Shown piece by piece: positions 21,444 through 29,596 of a stretch of 34,564 nucleotides of DNA. Location of the stretch: IMG/VR virus record IMGVR_UViG_3300009702_000057, positions 1 through 34,564 of that record; one strand, 5' to 3'. Origin of the DNA: a virus. The notes beneath the pieces are model-generated. The model made no database searches and had not been told where the DNA came from. It saw only the letters and a list, made by a program, of their open reading frames with translations. Numbering within the stretch: the first letter of the stretch is position 1; each line of letters begins with the position of its first letter. Position numbers and translations under genes: made by a program.

Positions 21444-21914
21444 TTAGTGTATCCTAATATCTGTCACAGATTTCTCCACAATAATCCGTTCTTGAGTGTA
21501 GCCTAGCGGTCGCAGCTTTCGTATCCATCCTCTCCGCCCCGTCACCATCGCCGACGACACACCTAAGTTTACCGCCCACACCTCTAGATAGCTAAGGAAA
21601 CACTCTAGATACTTATCCAGCTCGCTGCCGCAAATCCAAACAATGGACAACACCCGCTTCTTAGGATACTCGATAATCTCCGTCAGAAAGACAGTAATAA
21701 TCACACCTTCGTTGATGACTATCCAACACTGAAACTTACCCTGTGTAATATCTTTATAAAGCTGCTCCACCGTGGTGTAATCTTCCCAATACTTCTTCCC
21801 CTCCATAACAACCGGGCGTATATAATCCCAGATTTCAGACACCTGATTGGGAGGCACTCCGATCAGGTGATAGTCGGGATCAAAGTTTAACCCAAGTTCC
21901 GCCTGTTCTACCAT
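21444..21914 (-). CDS. GNAT-like acetyltransferase-fold protein, 156 aa
   Basis: The pattern of an alpha/beta segment with CWIVINEGVIITVFLTEII, a helix around LECFLSYLEVWAVNLG, then GRRGWIRKLRPLGYTQERI near the C-terminus (the GR-GW-x-L-GY type ending) is that of the GNAT-fold proteins often found in podovirus structural clusters, such as internal core proteins related to T7 gp13. The acetyl-CoA loop is not obvious, so enzymatic activity is doubtful. The start (AGGAG upstream) overlaps the previous gene by 35 bases. Confidence 0.65.
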   Translation of the reverse strand: MVEQAELGLNFDPDYHLIGVPPNQVSEIWDYIRPVVMEGKKYWEDYTTVEQLYKDITQGKFQCWIVINEGVIITVFLTEIIEYPKKRVLSIVWICGSELDKYLECFLSYLEVWAVNLGVSSAMVTGRRGWIRKLRPLGYTQERIIVEKSVTDIRIH

Positions 21915-22122
21915 AGAAGCCCGCTCCTGCCCCAGGGTTGAAATCTGTGCCGTCCGCCAAGATAATCATCCCATCACGGGGTCGAGACGGTGCTCGGTGT
22001 AAAGTGCGTAACTGGATCGCATCCACGCCACTTAGACTGGCCGCGATGGTACTGAGCTCCTGCTGTAGATAGCCTGGCAAATCCTCCACCCTGTTGGGCG
22101 TCGGCCGCGGGTTATAGCTCAC
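21880..22122 (-). CDS. Small virion-associated protein, 80 aa (GTG start)
   Basis: GTG 22122 overlaps the nozzle gene by 11 bases. The C-terminal half, RPRDGMIILADGTDFNPG followed by GAGFYGRTGGTWVKL, matches a short beta motif common in phage structural genes (D-G-x3-ADGT-x-W/F-NPG-x-G-x-GxY-x-W). The N-terminal half is a short helix. Function not established. Confidence 0.65.
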   Translation of the reverse strand: MSYNPRPTPNRVEDLPGYLQQELSTIAASLSGVDAIQLRTLHRAPSRPRDGMIILADGTDFNPGAGAGFYGRTGGTWVKL

Positions 22123-23713
22123 CTAGAAGCTCCATCTCTAGATCATAGCCTTCCAAATCCCAAGCCACATCTGTCGCAGAGCTAAATCTGATAGCCAGCA
22201 GCCTACCGGTCGCCTTCGCATCTACAAATTTCTGTGTAGCAGGATCAAAACTTTTCACCTCGCCCCACGCTATAGGTAATGTGATGTCTTCCTGAGCCCC
22301 CACTTGTACCTGCACTGGACCACCGACCATACGAGGCCACACCCGATGCAATAGCTTCCTTCTCCGCAGAGAGGTAATAGGTTGCCCGCCGCTCTGCCCC
22401 GGCACTATCGTATGGCCCACACGCTCCAACAACACATTCATATCGGCGCCGTCGTTCTGATTGCCCTGATCCAGATGTTGGAATTTGCTTGCTACAGGAT
22501 CACACAGTAGCATATCTTGTTGCTGAGGATTGAACGACCTGGTGTTCCAGAGGAGTTTCTGTTCATCCCAAGTCCCTGTCACCCCATCCCATGTCAGAGC
22601 CGCGGTCAGATCCACGAGACCGAAACCTATGAAAGCTGCGTTCTGTAGCTCACGCACACCTAAGGTATTGTCGATGTAATTCCACACGATGGCAAGTGTG
22701 GGCCGGCTAGCTCCATTCTCAGGAAAGCAGAATAAGGCTTCATCTCTCCGTCCGTTGATGGTGGCGTAGCTCCGCCGGAAGTATGTCGTATCCAGGTTAG
22801 AGTTAAGAAACTTCCTCATCCGCTTGTCAAGTATACTAACCCCCGATCGCCCATCGTTGATAATGATGTCATCGCCGGTAGCCAGGAAATGCACCGGCGC
22901 CCGGCCCGCCTTCGCCGGCACCGTCACCACACTCCGCTGGCCTAAGATGCCCGTAGCTGTAAAGATGTCGAACTGCCGCCAGATAAAGGCACTTCGATCC
23001 AACTGCATCCCGTGTGTGCTGCTATCCTTATAGATTACAAAGATGTCACCTAGCGCCTCTCCGTCCTGGATAATACCGGCGTTCGTGTCGGTCAGCTCAA
23101 ACTGACCTGCATCTTGCGTTGCATCCAGCACATCCCAAGTAGCGGGCAAAGTGCCGGGGTCCGCGGATGTACTCCACCAAACCATATGTGGTCTTTCCGT
23201 CCCATTATCAATAATATTCATAGCGATCAAGAAGTTCTTAAAAGGTTTGACTATCTTAGCAGTCACTCCCGGCGGCCATGCTGGCAAGTCCACCAACCGC
23301 TGCGTGACATCAACAGGGTTCCAAGCCTGCGGCACGTCCACACCGTTATTAACAACCGGGATGCCACCCAGAATACCCCCGCTCCAGTAGTTATCTATCG
23401 CTCCAGTGTAGTCCACATCCGAGCCCGCAGTCTGTCGTGTTAGGTTCGTATGCACCCCACCTATCACCGTATAGCCTTTGGTAAGGCTGAAATACAGCCA
23501 ATAATTCCCGCTCGCTGTCTGTACCGGCATCGCCCACTCAGGCCCCACCGGGGGCGTCGAAAACACCTCCACATTACCCAGGAACTTGCTAGCCTTATCA
23601 CTGCCGAACCGAACATTACGGCCGTCCGTCCAGGCTCCCGGTGGCAACAAATGCGCGGGCAGGTCTTTCACAATCCCAAACTTAGCCACGGAGTTGATAA
23701 TTGCCCTGCCCAC
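22112..23713 (-). CDS. Tail nozzle / stabilisation protein, 533 aa (P22 gp10 / T7 gp12-like)
   Basis: GTG 23713 follows GTAGGAGCAGACA, where the AGGAG overlaps the previous gene's stop. The N-terminal HLLPPGAWTDGRNVRF is the hallmark opening of podovirus tail hub proteins, followed by many short beta-strand repeats consistent with a propeller, for example NFLIAMNI, GDIFVIYKDSS, HFLATGDDIIIND and RRDEALFCF. Proteins of this group form the lower tube of the short tail below the adaptor. The length is in the usual range of 450-800 residues. Confidence 0.8.
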   Translation of the reverse strand: MGRAIINSVAKFGIVKDLPAHLLPPGAWTDGRNVRFGSDKASKFLGNVEVFSTPPVGPEWAMPVQTASGNYWLYFSLTKGYTVIGGVHTNLTRQTAGSDVDYTGAIDNYWSGGILGGIPVVNNGVDVPQAWNPVDVTQRLVDLPAWPPGVTAKIVKPFKNFLIAMNIIDNGTERPHMVWWSTSADPGTLPATWDVLDATQDAGQFELTDTNAGIIQDGEALGDIFVIYKDSSTHGMQLDRSAFIWRQFDIFTATGILGQRSVVTVPAKAGRAPVHFLATGDDIIINDGRSGVSILDKRMRKFLNSNLDTTYFRRSYATINGRRDEALFCFPENGASRPTLAIVWNYIDNTLGVRELQNAAFIGFGLVDLTAALTWDGVTGTWDEQKLLWNTRSFNPQQQDMLLCDPVASKFQHLDQGNQNDGADMNVLLERVGHTIVPGQSGGQPITSLRRRKLLHRVWPRMVGGPVQVQVGAQEDITLPIAWGEVKSFDPATQKFVDAKATGRLLAIRFSSATDVAWDLEGYDLEMELLGEL

Positions 23714-23722
23714 TGTCTGCTC

Positions 23723-23956
23723 CTACCTCACCCTCAGTTTGTCCCGAAGCTGCAAGTAATCATTAATCATCGTCTTGATAGCCGAGCACTTCCCACCCAC
23801 CTCGTTGACTTTACAACTTCTCAGCGGCTGGCTTCGCAACTCCTCTAACACACGCTCCTGGAAGGGCGGGGAGTACGCTGTCAGCAAACTCTCATCGCTA
23901 GAAGGAATGGCGGCGCAACCGCTGCTCAACATCGCTGTCAAGAGGCCGAGGTACAT
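23723..23956 (-). CDS. Rz1-like outer-membrane spanin lipoprotein, 77 aa
   Basis: I start at ATG 23956 because it places a short hydrophobic signal (MYLGLLTAMLSSGC) at the N-terminus with Cys14 as the likely lipidation site; the box LSSGC is slightly off the consensus. An in-frame GTG at 24037 would add 27 residues and bury the signal. The gene begins inside the Rz-like gene in another frame and runs past it, the classic Rz/Rz1 overlap. With Rz it would disrupt the outer membrane at lysis. It has additional cysteines (RSCKVNEVGGKC) that could form disulfides. Confidence 0.7.
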   Translation of the reverse strand: MYLGLLTAMLSSGCAAIPSSDESLLTAYSPPFQERVLEELRSQPLRSCKVNEVGGKCSAIKTMINDYLQLRDKLRVR

Positions 23957-24086
23957 AAGACTGTTGCCGCGACCGCCTGGCTTCCCTTGCCACTTCTTTT
24001 CGTCTCTCACGGCTTTTCCCCAACAAGTATGCCACACCCACGATTACACCTACAGCCACCACACTGACTACAATTTCTACCAACAT
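23898..24086 (-). CDS. Rz-like inner-membrane spanin, 62 aa
   Basis: The N-terminal transmembrane helix (residues about 3-22, VEIVVSVVAVGVIVGVAYLL) is followed by a short, strongly charged periplasmic part (SRERRKEVAREARRSRQ). It is shorter than most Rz proteins (about 150 aa). It overlaps the 63-aa gene upstream by ATGA and contains the start of the Rz1-like gene. The TAG stop is backed by a TGA two codons later. Confidence 0.65.
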   Translation of the reverse strand: MLVEIVVSVVAVGVIVGVAYLLGKSRERRKEVAREARRSRQQSYVPRPLDSDVEQRLRRHSF

Positions 24087-24277
24087 CAGGCATCCATATT
24101 CTTATTCTTACCAAAGTTACCTGCCAGGAAGTTCAACACTTTCAGCACCACATTGATAATCCTGTCATCTGCCTTCGTCGGCGTGATGGCCGTAATGGCC
24201 GTTGCGGCTGTCACAACTGCCGTGATGGCTGTAAGCCACTCCGGCAAGTGCGCTACCCACGAGTACAACCAACTCAT
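24086..24277 (-). CDS. Small membrane protein of the lysis cassette, holin candidate, 63 aa
   Basis: A Trp-containing N-terminus ([15 protein letters not shown]) leads into an Ala/Thr/Ile-rich hydrophobic segment (about 16-32), then a Pro-Thr-Lys turn and an amphipathic helix ending in a basic tail. Small proteins of this build occur beside spanin genes in other phages and are sometimes called holin-like. Placed directly between endolysin and Rz. Confidence 0.6.
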   Translation of the reverse strand: MSWLYSWVAHLPEWLTAITAVVTAATAITAITPTKADDRIINVVLKVLNFLAGNFGKNKNMDA

Positions 24278-24295
24278 CTCTGCTCTCCTGCGCCT

Positions 24296-24309
24296 GGGCG
24301 CTAGCGCCC
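24296..24309 (-). other. Perfect 14-bp palindrome after the endolysin gene
   Basis: GGGCGCTAGCGCCC sits directly after the endolysin stop, before the next small membrane gene. It could form a short hairpin in the late transcript. There is no T tract. Confidence 0.35.
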
Positions 24310-24762
24310 CTACTGATTTTTAGCCAAGAACTGTTTCACTGTCCCACGACCACGATAGGTATTCCAATATTGCTTCCAATACTGAGCTTGTGCCAACATA
24401 TCATCTGGATCAGGTAGTGGTGCTCTCACACGCAAGTAGTGTATCCGAGCAAATGCCACGCTGAGGAACAGGTTGCCCACTAGCTGTTTGTGCCGCTGCG
24501 GCCAAGCTCCTCCCAACATCTCCACTTTACTTTTCAACATCTGGCGGCGCGGCCGCTCTAGCCACTTACAGTGAGAGTAGAAAGTCCGAGGCTCCATCTG
24601 GAAAAGACCTAACGCTGGCCCGCGGATCTGCGCGATATACTTCAGCCCCCCACTCTCATGCACGGCTGTATGAAGCAGCAACTTACAGGCTGCCGCCGAA
24701 TACAGGTCCAGAAAAGTCAGGACCGGCATCAGGATACTGTCTCTAAACTGGTCTCGGTCCAT
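24310..24762 (-). CDS. Endolysin of the lytic transglycosylase/lysozyme type, 150 aa
   Basis: I start at ATG 24762, preceded by GAGGGG at a good distance; the in-frame ATGs at 24789 and 24780 lie further upstream. Residues 32-39 TAVHESGG with Glu36 as the probable catalytic acid, followed by [11 protein letters not shown] (the G-x-FQ motif after the active-site Glu), fit a transglycosylase-like fold. There is no signal peptide, so export needs a holin. It degrades host peptidoglycan. Confidence 0.75.
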   Translation of the reverse strand: MDRDQFRDSILMPVLTFLDLYSAAACKLLLHTAVHESGGLKYIAQIRGPALGLFQMEPRTFYSHCKWLERPRRQMLKSKVEMLGGAWPQRHKQLVGNLFLSVAFARIHYLRVRAPLPDPDDMLAQAQYWKQYWNTYRGRGTVKQFLAKNQ

Positions 24763-24970
24763 AGGGAGCCCCTCTTGCATAGAGTTCATCTATCTTCTTA
24801 TTCAGGCGGTCTAGCCGTATCTCAAACAACTTCTCCAGGCGCTCTATATCTCTGCATGTACTATGAACTTTATACACAACCTGACCATAGCTAAAACCCA
24901 GCCCCACCAAGACGACAACTGCGGCCAGCGGCACGAAGATAGAGTGTATATCTCCCCACATCATTCCCAT
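24743..24970 (-). CDS. Membrane protein with coiled-coil tail, holin candidate, 75 aa
   Basis: The N-terminus MGMMWGDIHSIF is followed by a hydrophobic span (residues about 12-30, PLAAVVVLVGLGFSYG) and a charged coiled coil (about 38-65, RDIERLEKLFEIRLDRLNKKI). The start could be any of the clustered ATGs (24970, 24964 or 24961), all after GGGGAGGG. It overlaps the endolysin gene by 20 bases. Being directly upstream of the endolysin it is a good holin candidate. Confidence 0.55.
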   Translation of the reverse strand: MGMMWGDIHSIFVPLAAVVVLVGLGFSYGQVVYKVHSTCRDIERLEKLFEIRLDRLNKKIDELYARGAPYGPRPV

Positions 24971-25482
24971 CCCTCCCCGTCGTTGAAGGGAAAGGTACTG
25001 CTGGGAATTACCTGCTGCAACTCTGCCTTTGTATGGAGGGCGGCCAGCTTTGCTCTGGCCCGTACCCGAGCAAACTGATGTAGAGCCCGCACCCTATCCA
25101 TATCAAGCGAGCCAACGCCATTCGGCAACAGTCGCAGCACGGCAAACACTGCTCGCAGCGTAGCTTCGTCCTCGATCTCACCAACCATCGCCTGAATACG
25201 CTTCAAACCTTCCTGCTCGAACTCCCGCGCCAGCTTGTCTCGCACCTCAGCTACATCGAGACCTTCTAATTCATTGTTTAGAATGAAGCCGCGGCTGTCT
25301 ATCATGCTGGTATGCTCGCTGCCGGGCTCCCCGGCGCGTGTCAGCGGCCACCTTATATCGGAAGGCTCCCCCTGCACTGCAAGCCATGCTGCACCCAGAG
25401 GCATCTGGACACTATCGGCATCCTGGTCACTAGTAACACCTAAAATCCGGCCCGTGCCCGGCATGTAGAGTATCTTAGCCAT
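24961..25482 (-). CDS. Hypothetical structural-region protein, 173 aa
   Basis: ATG 25482 directly follows the TAG of the tail-fibre-like gene (zero gap, same frame) but has its own GGAGG. The N-terminal part looks beta-rich (AKILYMPGTGRILGVTS), the C-terminal part helical. Family not recognised. Its position after a fibre-like gene suggests an accessory such as a fibre chaperone, which is inference only. Confidence 0.55.
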   Translation of the reverse strand: MAKILYMPGTGRILGVTSDQDADSVQMPLGAAWLAVQGEPSDIRWPLTRAGEPGSEHTSMIDSRGFILNNELEGLDVAEVRDKLAREFEQEGLKRIQAMVGEIEDEATLRAVFAVLRLLPNGVGSLDMDRVRALHQFARVRARAKLAALHTKAELQQVIPSSTFPFNDGEGWE

Positions 25483-26379
25483 CTAAACCCTCCATATCCG
25501 CAGCATGCTCTGCTTAAATATAGTAATCCCTCCCGGGTCCGCCACATTCTGTGCCCACTGCAACTGTAGATTACCCTCAGTACTCCCGTTGATAACGACT
25601 CCCTCTAATCTCACACTCCGTCCAGTAGGATTGATACCCATACTGATTGCCCCTCCACTTGTAGTAATAATTGACCCTGGCACTATAGTATCTGACACAC
25701 CAATGTTAATAGACCCAGAGACTGCCCACCGCAAAGTTGCGCCTGCCGGCACTGTGAAAGCAAACTTGACGTCTGCGGCAGACGGCCCACTGAAACCAAT
25801 AATGGCGTCAAAGTGATAAATCTTACTTGCAACAAGTGGGATAAACAGTTGAGCATCATCGCGTAAGACCGTAGAATTAGAAAGAAACTGATCGCTTGAC
25901 GTTGTTTTGATAAAAGTATGCGGCAAGCCAAATCGAGCCAGGATTCTCCAAGTGCCTGCAGTCCAAATAAGCTGGAGTCCCTCAAAAAGTTGGCTAATAG
26001 TCGCATTAGCAAGACCATCAATAGTCTGCCCCGAGCTACCTATCACTGTTATTACATTTATATCATTAGACACCAGTACGAAACTGACTGAGAAGCCCTC
26101 GAAGACGCTGCTAGCGAGAGGCAGTGTGACAGTGAAATCCCCACTCGTGCTATCCAGCAAGAACAGCGTATTCTCATCCGCCGCCGTGACCGTGAAAGCG
26201 GAAGTCTTCACCGCACTGACAGCAGAAAACCTAACAGCCCGATTGACTCCGGGGAATGTATTCTTCAGTACGTTCTTGATAAGCCGCAGATGATCGTCGC
26301 CCTGATTTACTGGATCCGTGGCGCTGACAGGGTTGCTACCTACCAGATCGGTAATATAGGTGCCAGTCTCCAGTCCCAT
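25483..26379 (-). CDS. Tail fibre/appendage-like protein, 298 aa
   Basis: The N-terminus ITDLVGSNPVSATDPVNQGD followed by DHLRLIKNVLKNTFPGVN is a widespread virion-attachment segment at the start of phage tail proteins. The remainder is beta-rich and Ser/Thr/Asn/Gly-rich, with repeats of short strands and a C-terminal domain ending LQWAQN...SMLRIWRV, suitable for a trimeric fibre or receptor-binding tip. Short for a complete host-range fibre, so it may be an adaptor or small spike. Confidence 0.7.
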   Translation of the reverse strand: MGLETGTYITDLVGSNPVSATDPVNQGDDHLRLIKNVLKNTFPGVNRAVRFSAVSAVKTSAFTVTAADENTLFLLDSTSGDFTVTLPLASSVFEGFSVSFVLVSNDINVITVIGSSGQTIDGLANATISQLFEGLQLIWTAGTWRILARFGLPHTFIKTTSSDQFLSNSTVLRDDAQLFIPLVASKIYHFDAIIGFSGPSAADVKFAFTVPAGATLRWAVSGSINIGVSDTIVPGSIITTSGGAISMGINPTGRSVRLEGVVINGSTEGNLQLQWAQNVADPGGITIFKQSMLRIWRV

Positions 26380-26397
26380 TGCCCGCCAGCCTCTCTC

Positions 26398-27024
26398 TCA
26401 GTCCCTGCCACCCATTACGAACCGGAAATTATCCATCCGTCGCGACTGCATCAATCTAAGCTGACGACGTTGTAACACGATGTCCTGAGAGAAGATAGCC
26501 AAGGCATCCTTATCTCGCACCGCAGCCGCGATGTCACGCCCCGCTTCCGCTATCAAAAGCCCAGGGATATATTTAAGCCACTTGTTCTCCACCCCGCTAG
26601 ACGGTATGCTGTCGGCTGCCATGTAGATAAACTTCAGTGTGTATACTGCGTCAGGCGTGGGGAAGATACGGAAGTCGGATACATCCAGTGCATACGCCCG
26701 CGGCTCGCCGCTTCCCGGCCATAGAGCCCGCAAGTTATCCACGTCATTCTTTTCCAACTCTCGATAAGGATTATCAGTGGTAGCATCATAGAGATACAAG
26801 GCTTCATCCTCGGCCTCTCGAAGGAAATCCGCCGGCAACGGCACAGTCTCCTGCCCACTGACAGTACTCAGCGTAGTAAGAGGGGAGCGAAGGAACCAAG
26901 GTAACTCTGGCTCCTGCTCCAGTCTAGCCTGCGCATCCCGCACCGAGAAGCCAATCTCCGTGTCAAGATCAGTGCGGAAGCCAAGTCTCTGTTTTATCCG
27001 GGATTGTGCCTCACTTAGGATCAT
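26398..27024 (-). CDS. Head-tail adaptor protein, 208 aa
   Basis: The helix-rich N-terminus (LSEAQSRIKQRLGFRTDLD, then RDAQARLEQEPELPWFL) and the segments PLPADFLREAEDEALYLYD and YTLKFIYMAADSIPS match adaptor/tail tubular A-like proteins of podoviruses (T7 gp11 / P22 gp4 functional class). It links portal and nozzle. It overlaps the previous gene by ATGA. Confidence 0.7.
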   Translation of the reverse strand: MILSEAQSRIKQRLGFRTDLDTEIGFSVRDAQARLEQEPELPWFLRSPLTTLSTVSGQETVPLPADFLREAEDEALYLYDATTDNPYRELEKNDVDNLRALWPGSGEPRAYALDVSDFRIFPTPDAVYTLKFIYMAADSIPSSGVENKWLKYIPGLLIAEAGRDIAAAVRDKDALAIFSQDIVLQRRQLRLMQSRRMDNFRFVMGGRD

Positions 27025-27290
27025 CAGCCTTCGTCCTTGTCCATGTCCTCTGACAGCTTTGTGAACATATTCGGCTTCGCAGACGACACTCGTGTCTTTT
27101 TTACTTCTAGCAGGAAACTGGCTAGGGCCGGGCCGGCCTTCTTATCTTCTGGAAATCTAAATCGCTGCGCTTCCTTAGCAGAAGTAAGTTTCAAGATAGT
27201 TCCTTCCATAACCACAGATACAGTCTGATCCAGCTTTAGCTTCTTTACAGTCTTCGCAGGTATTTCAACCTGCACGGTGCGAGGTGACAT
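27024..27290 (-). CDS. Small protein with an AbrB-like N-terminal pattern, 88 aa
   Basis: I choose ATG 27290, with GGGAG 8 bases upstream; the first ATG (27308) has its AGGAG too close. The N-terminus TVQVEIPAKTVKKLKLDQTVSVV resembles in layout the swapped-hairpin AbrB-type DNA-binding domain. Because it lies between capsid and adaptor genes, a structural role such as head decoration or completion is at least as likely. The C-terminal half is Lys/Ser-rich. Not a firm family assignment. Confidence 0.5.
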   Translation of the reverse strand: MSPRTVQVEIPAKTVKKLKLDQTVSVVMEGTILKLTSAKEAQRFRFPEDKKAGPALASFLLEVKKTRVSSAKPNMFTKLSEDMDKDEG

Positions 27291-27329
27291 CACGGCATCT
27301 CCCGGCATCTCCTAACACTAGCTGTGCTG

Positions 27330-28571
27330 TTAGTTACCGAACCCACCAATATAGCCGTTGGTCAGACCACCGAAATCTACCTCAAGCCCCGCCTCAGTAA
27401 TCCACTGGCCGCGTACCAAGTCCTCGCCTTTAGTCTGGATGTTGTCCACAAACTTAGTATCCCGTCCCACCATCGGCCTGTACTTCAAGGAACCGAAATC
27501 CAACACAAACATAGAGTTGGTATACAGGCTGTGCCGGTTCATCAAAGGATGGGTCTTGATAAACAGCCGTCCCTGTGGCAGGACATACTCCATAAAATTA
27601 ACCCCAAACGCACTAGCTTTCTCTGCCACATTCACATTGATAGCCGACTGCCCCGAAGCTGCCGCGATCTTCTTATTCAACGCATTCAGAGCCCCATTCC
27701 CCGCGAACACAATCCGCTCGTCGCCGGCCGAAGTGTCAAAGTCAAACACAGGCGAAGCCGCATCGAGGAAATCGTTCAAGGTCCAGCCAGCGCCCAGGAT
27801 AGTCGTGGTAGCCGCCCCGATGAAAGTGCGAAGACCGCCCATAGTCCTGACAGGGTTGCCCCCCGCTCCCGGCAGCTCGCTTTTCTGACCAAACAGCAGG
27901 GAAAGCTCCAAACTCTGTGCGTGCTTAAACATCCCACGCTTCCGCTCGTTAGCCAGCACATCACCAGTCCTCAGCCGAGTCTTAGCAGCCGTTCCCGTGA
28001 CTTCGTAGCTAGTCTTGATGATCTGAGTGAAGTTACTATATTTGATCGGGTTGCGCGACGCAGAGTTAGCTTCGGACGTGCCTTCCTCAAACGCCGGACC
28101 GATACGGAGCAAGTAAGCATTATCAGCGATCGCCGCCGCGGTCGTACCTGCCGCCCCACGGGTCACCACGAATGTCGTATCATTAGTAACAGACACAACC
28201 CGGACCACCTCGGGCGTGAAACCTACCACATCCGTAGCCGGCTCCACCATCAACAGATCGCCCGTCGTGAGATGCGTTGCAGTACCGTAAGCAAGCCCCG
28301 GCGACGTCACACTCGGATCGAGACTATCCACCACCACTGTAGTAGCAACACTGGTCAGCGCCCCGTTAACCTGAACCCGGAAAAGATCGTTAGGCTCATC
28401 CCACCACGAGAACTCAGGATCATCAGTCGTGGCCTTCGCCACTCTCGCCATCAAGGCGAAGATAGGCGCAGTACCATTAGGATTGCGGAAAAGGATCAGC
28501 TCCCGGAAGTTCTTAGGACGCTCGTCAGTAGCAAAGTTGCCAGTACCTCGAAGACCTGCGATAGCCGACAT
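27330..28571 (-). CDS. Major capsid protein, 413 aa (SU10/DUF5309-like)
   Basis: A strong AAAGGA site precedes ATG 28571. The N-terminal part carries the acidic-aromatic segment FSWWDEPNDLFRVQV, then a small beta insertion (about 75-160), then NPIKYSNFTQIIKTSYEVTG and a long helical segment (ANERKRGMFKHAQSLELSLL), GGLRTFIGA, and a C-terminal strand region with GRLFIKTHPLMN. This order is that of SU10-like capsid proteins with the HK97 fold. It shares codon preferences with the SSB-like gene (fewer CTA and ATA), consistent with high expression. A likely promoter lies upstream at about 28650-28658. Confidence 0.8.
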   Translation of the reverse strand: MSAIAGLRGTGNFATDERPKNFRELILFRNPNGTAPIFALMARVAKATTDDPEFSWWDEPNDLFRVQVNGALTSVATTVVVDSLDPSVTSPGLAYGTATHLTTGDLLMVEPATDVVGFTPEVVRVVSVTNDTTFVVTRGAAGTTAAAIADNAYLLRIGPAFEEGTSEANSASRNPIKYSNFTQIIKTSYEVTGTAAKTRLRTGDVLANERKRGMFKHAQSLELSLLFGQKSELPGAGGNPVRTMGGLRTFIGAATTTILGAGWTLNDFLDAASPVFDFDTSAGDERIVFAGNGALNALNKKIAAASGQSAINVNVAEKASAFGVNFMEYVLPQGRLFIKTHPLMNRHSLYTNSMFVLDFGSLKYRPMVGRDTKFVDNIQTKGEDLVRGQWITEAGLEVDFGGLTNGYIGGFGN

Positions 28572-28649
28572 TCGTTAGTCCTTTCCAATCTTGGGCAGTG
28601 GTGGAAGCCCAATGCGGCGCACCGCATCGCATCGAGCCTGACAAACCTT

Positions 28650-28678
28650 AATATAGCACATGGCACATCTACAAATAG
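28650..28678 (-). promoter_or_regulatory. Possible promoter for the capsid gene
   Basis: On the minus strand an extended -10 box TGC-TATATT (28658-28650) lies about 80 bases before the capsid start. The -35 region (TATTTG or TTGTAG around 28670-28678) is poor. An extended -10 also occurs in the early promoter. The 149-base gap otherwise holds a tandem repeat and a TTGGGC/GCCCAA hairpin (about 28597-28618). Confidence 0.4.
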
Positions 28679-28690
28679 CTGATAGCTGAT

Positions 28691-28722
28691 AGCCCGCCAG
28701 CCTGCTAGCCCGCCAGCCTGCT
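28691..28722 (-). repeat. Tandem 16-bp direct repeat after the scaffold gene
   Basis: AGCCCGCCAGCCTGCT occurs twice without spacing (28691-28706 and 28707-28722), next to a doubled AGCTGAT. The repeat touches the scaffold stop codon (CTA on the plus strand at 28721-28723). Confidence 0.7.
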
Positions 28723-29596
28723 AGCCAGCTTCGTCTCTCTCCATACTCTCAAACAGCGCAGTGAAGGGGTTGGTAGGCGGAGCGGTAGCCGCGCCGGGAG
28801 CCGCACCAGCCCGCGACGGCTGGAAAGGAACGACCTCGTGCGCAGGCTGAGCCGCCACTTCGCCGCCGGGCTGCAATCTCAAAGCTACCATGGCCTGAGC
28901 ACCCACATCCCGGATAAAGTCGTCAGTGGAGGCTTGAGGATATAGCTGTCGATAGGCTTGACCTGCCCGCATCACCACTTCCGAATATTGCTGATCCTTC
29001 AACTGTGGCCAGGTCTTATAAAACTGATCCTCTGCCGCGCTCTGTATTGTCTTCTGTTGCATGGTATTATCAATAATGCCAGGCAGCAACGCCGATACAT
29101 AGCCTAGCGTCCCCGTGATAGCGTCCATACACACACGGGCCATAAGCTGTGGGATGATGGAGTTGTCACCTTCGTCCAACGCTGTCTGGGCTTCCTCGCT
29201 TAGAGCATAGTGCTGCGTCGCGAGGTTCTGTTCTACCTGCGATCGCCACTCTGTGTACTGGGCGTTTAGTTCCTCCGGCGTTGGCTGCGGCGGCTGCGCG
29301 GGCAGCGCCGCTGGCTCAGCTGTCAAAGGCGGAGAGGACGGTTCCTGGACTTGCCCCTCTGGAGCCTTCGGCTCAACATCAGGACTTTCCTCGCCCGCGA
29401 CCGCTGCCCGGTCAGCCACAGGCTCAGTGTCTGGAACCGTCCTCTCTTGGGAAGGTGTAGCGGACCGCTCAACTACACCCTCCGTCTCAGAGCCGGCTTC
29501 GCCCTCGGCGCCACCCTCGGCAGCCAACTCTGCGTCTAGAAACTCCTCGATAACTCCGTCGTCCTCGCCGGGCACGGCATCGTCATCCTGCGCCAT
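28721..29596 (-). CDS. Scaffolding-like protein, 291 aa
   Basis: I start at ATG 29596 after GGAGGGAG; the in-frame ATG 29620 lies upstream of that site. The first half is extremely acidic and Ala/Glu/Pro-rich (many EEFLDAE, AEGEAGSETEG segments), and the second half is Gln-rich and helical (YTEWRSQVEQNL, KTWPQLKDQQYSEVV). An acidic, Gln-rich protein encoded just before the capsid gene is the typical scaffold. No protease is seen. Confidence 0.7.
   Translation of the reverse strand: MAQDDDAVPGEDDGVIEEFLDAELAAEGGAEGEAGSETEGVVERSATPSQERTVPDTEPVADRAAVAGEESPDVEPKAPEGQVQEPSSPPLTAEPAALPAQPPQPTPEELNAQYTEWRSQVEQNLATQHYALSEEAQTALDEGDNSIIPQLMARVCMDAITGTLGYVSALLPGIIDNTMQQKTIQSAAEDQFYKTWPQLKDQQYSEVVMRAGQAYRQLYPQASTDDFIRDVGAQAMVALRLQPGGEVAAQPAHEVVPFQPSRAGAAPGAATAPPTNPFTALFESMERDEAG

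Noticed and set aside
27324-28682. 452-aa plus-strand frame
   Set aside because: It is antisense to the major capsid gene and is Arg/His/Ser-rich, as expected for a complementary-strand shadow.
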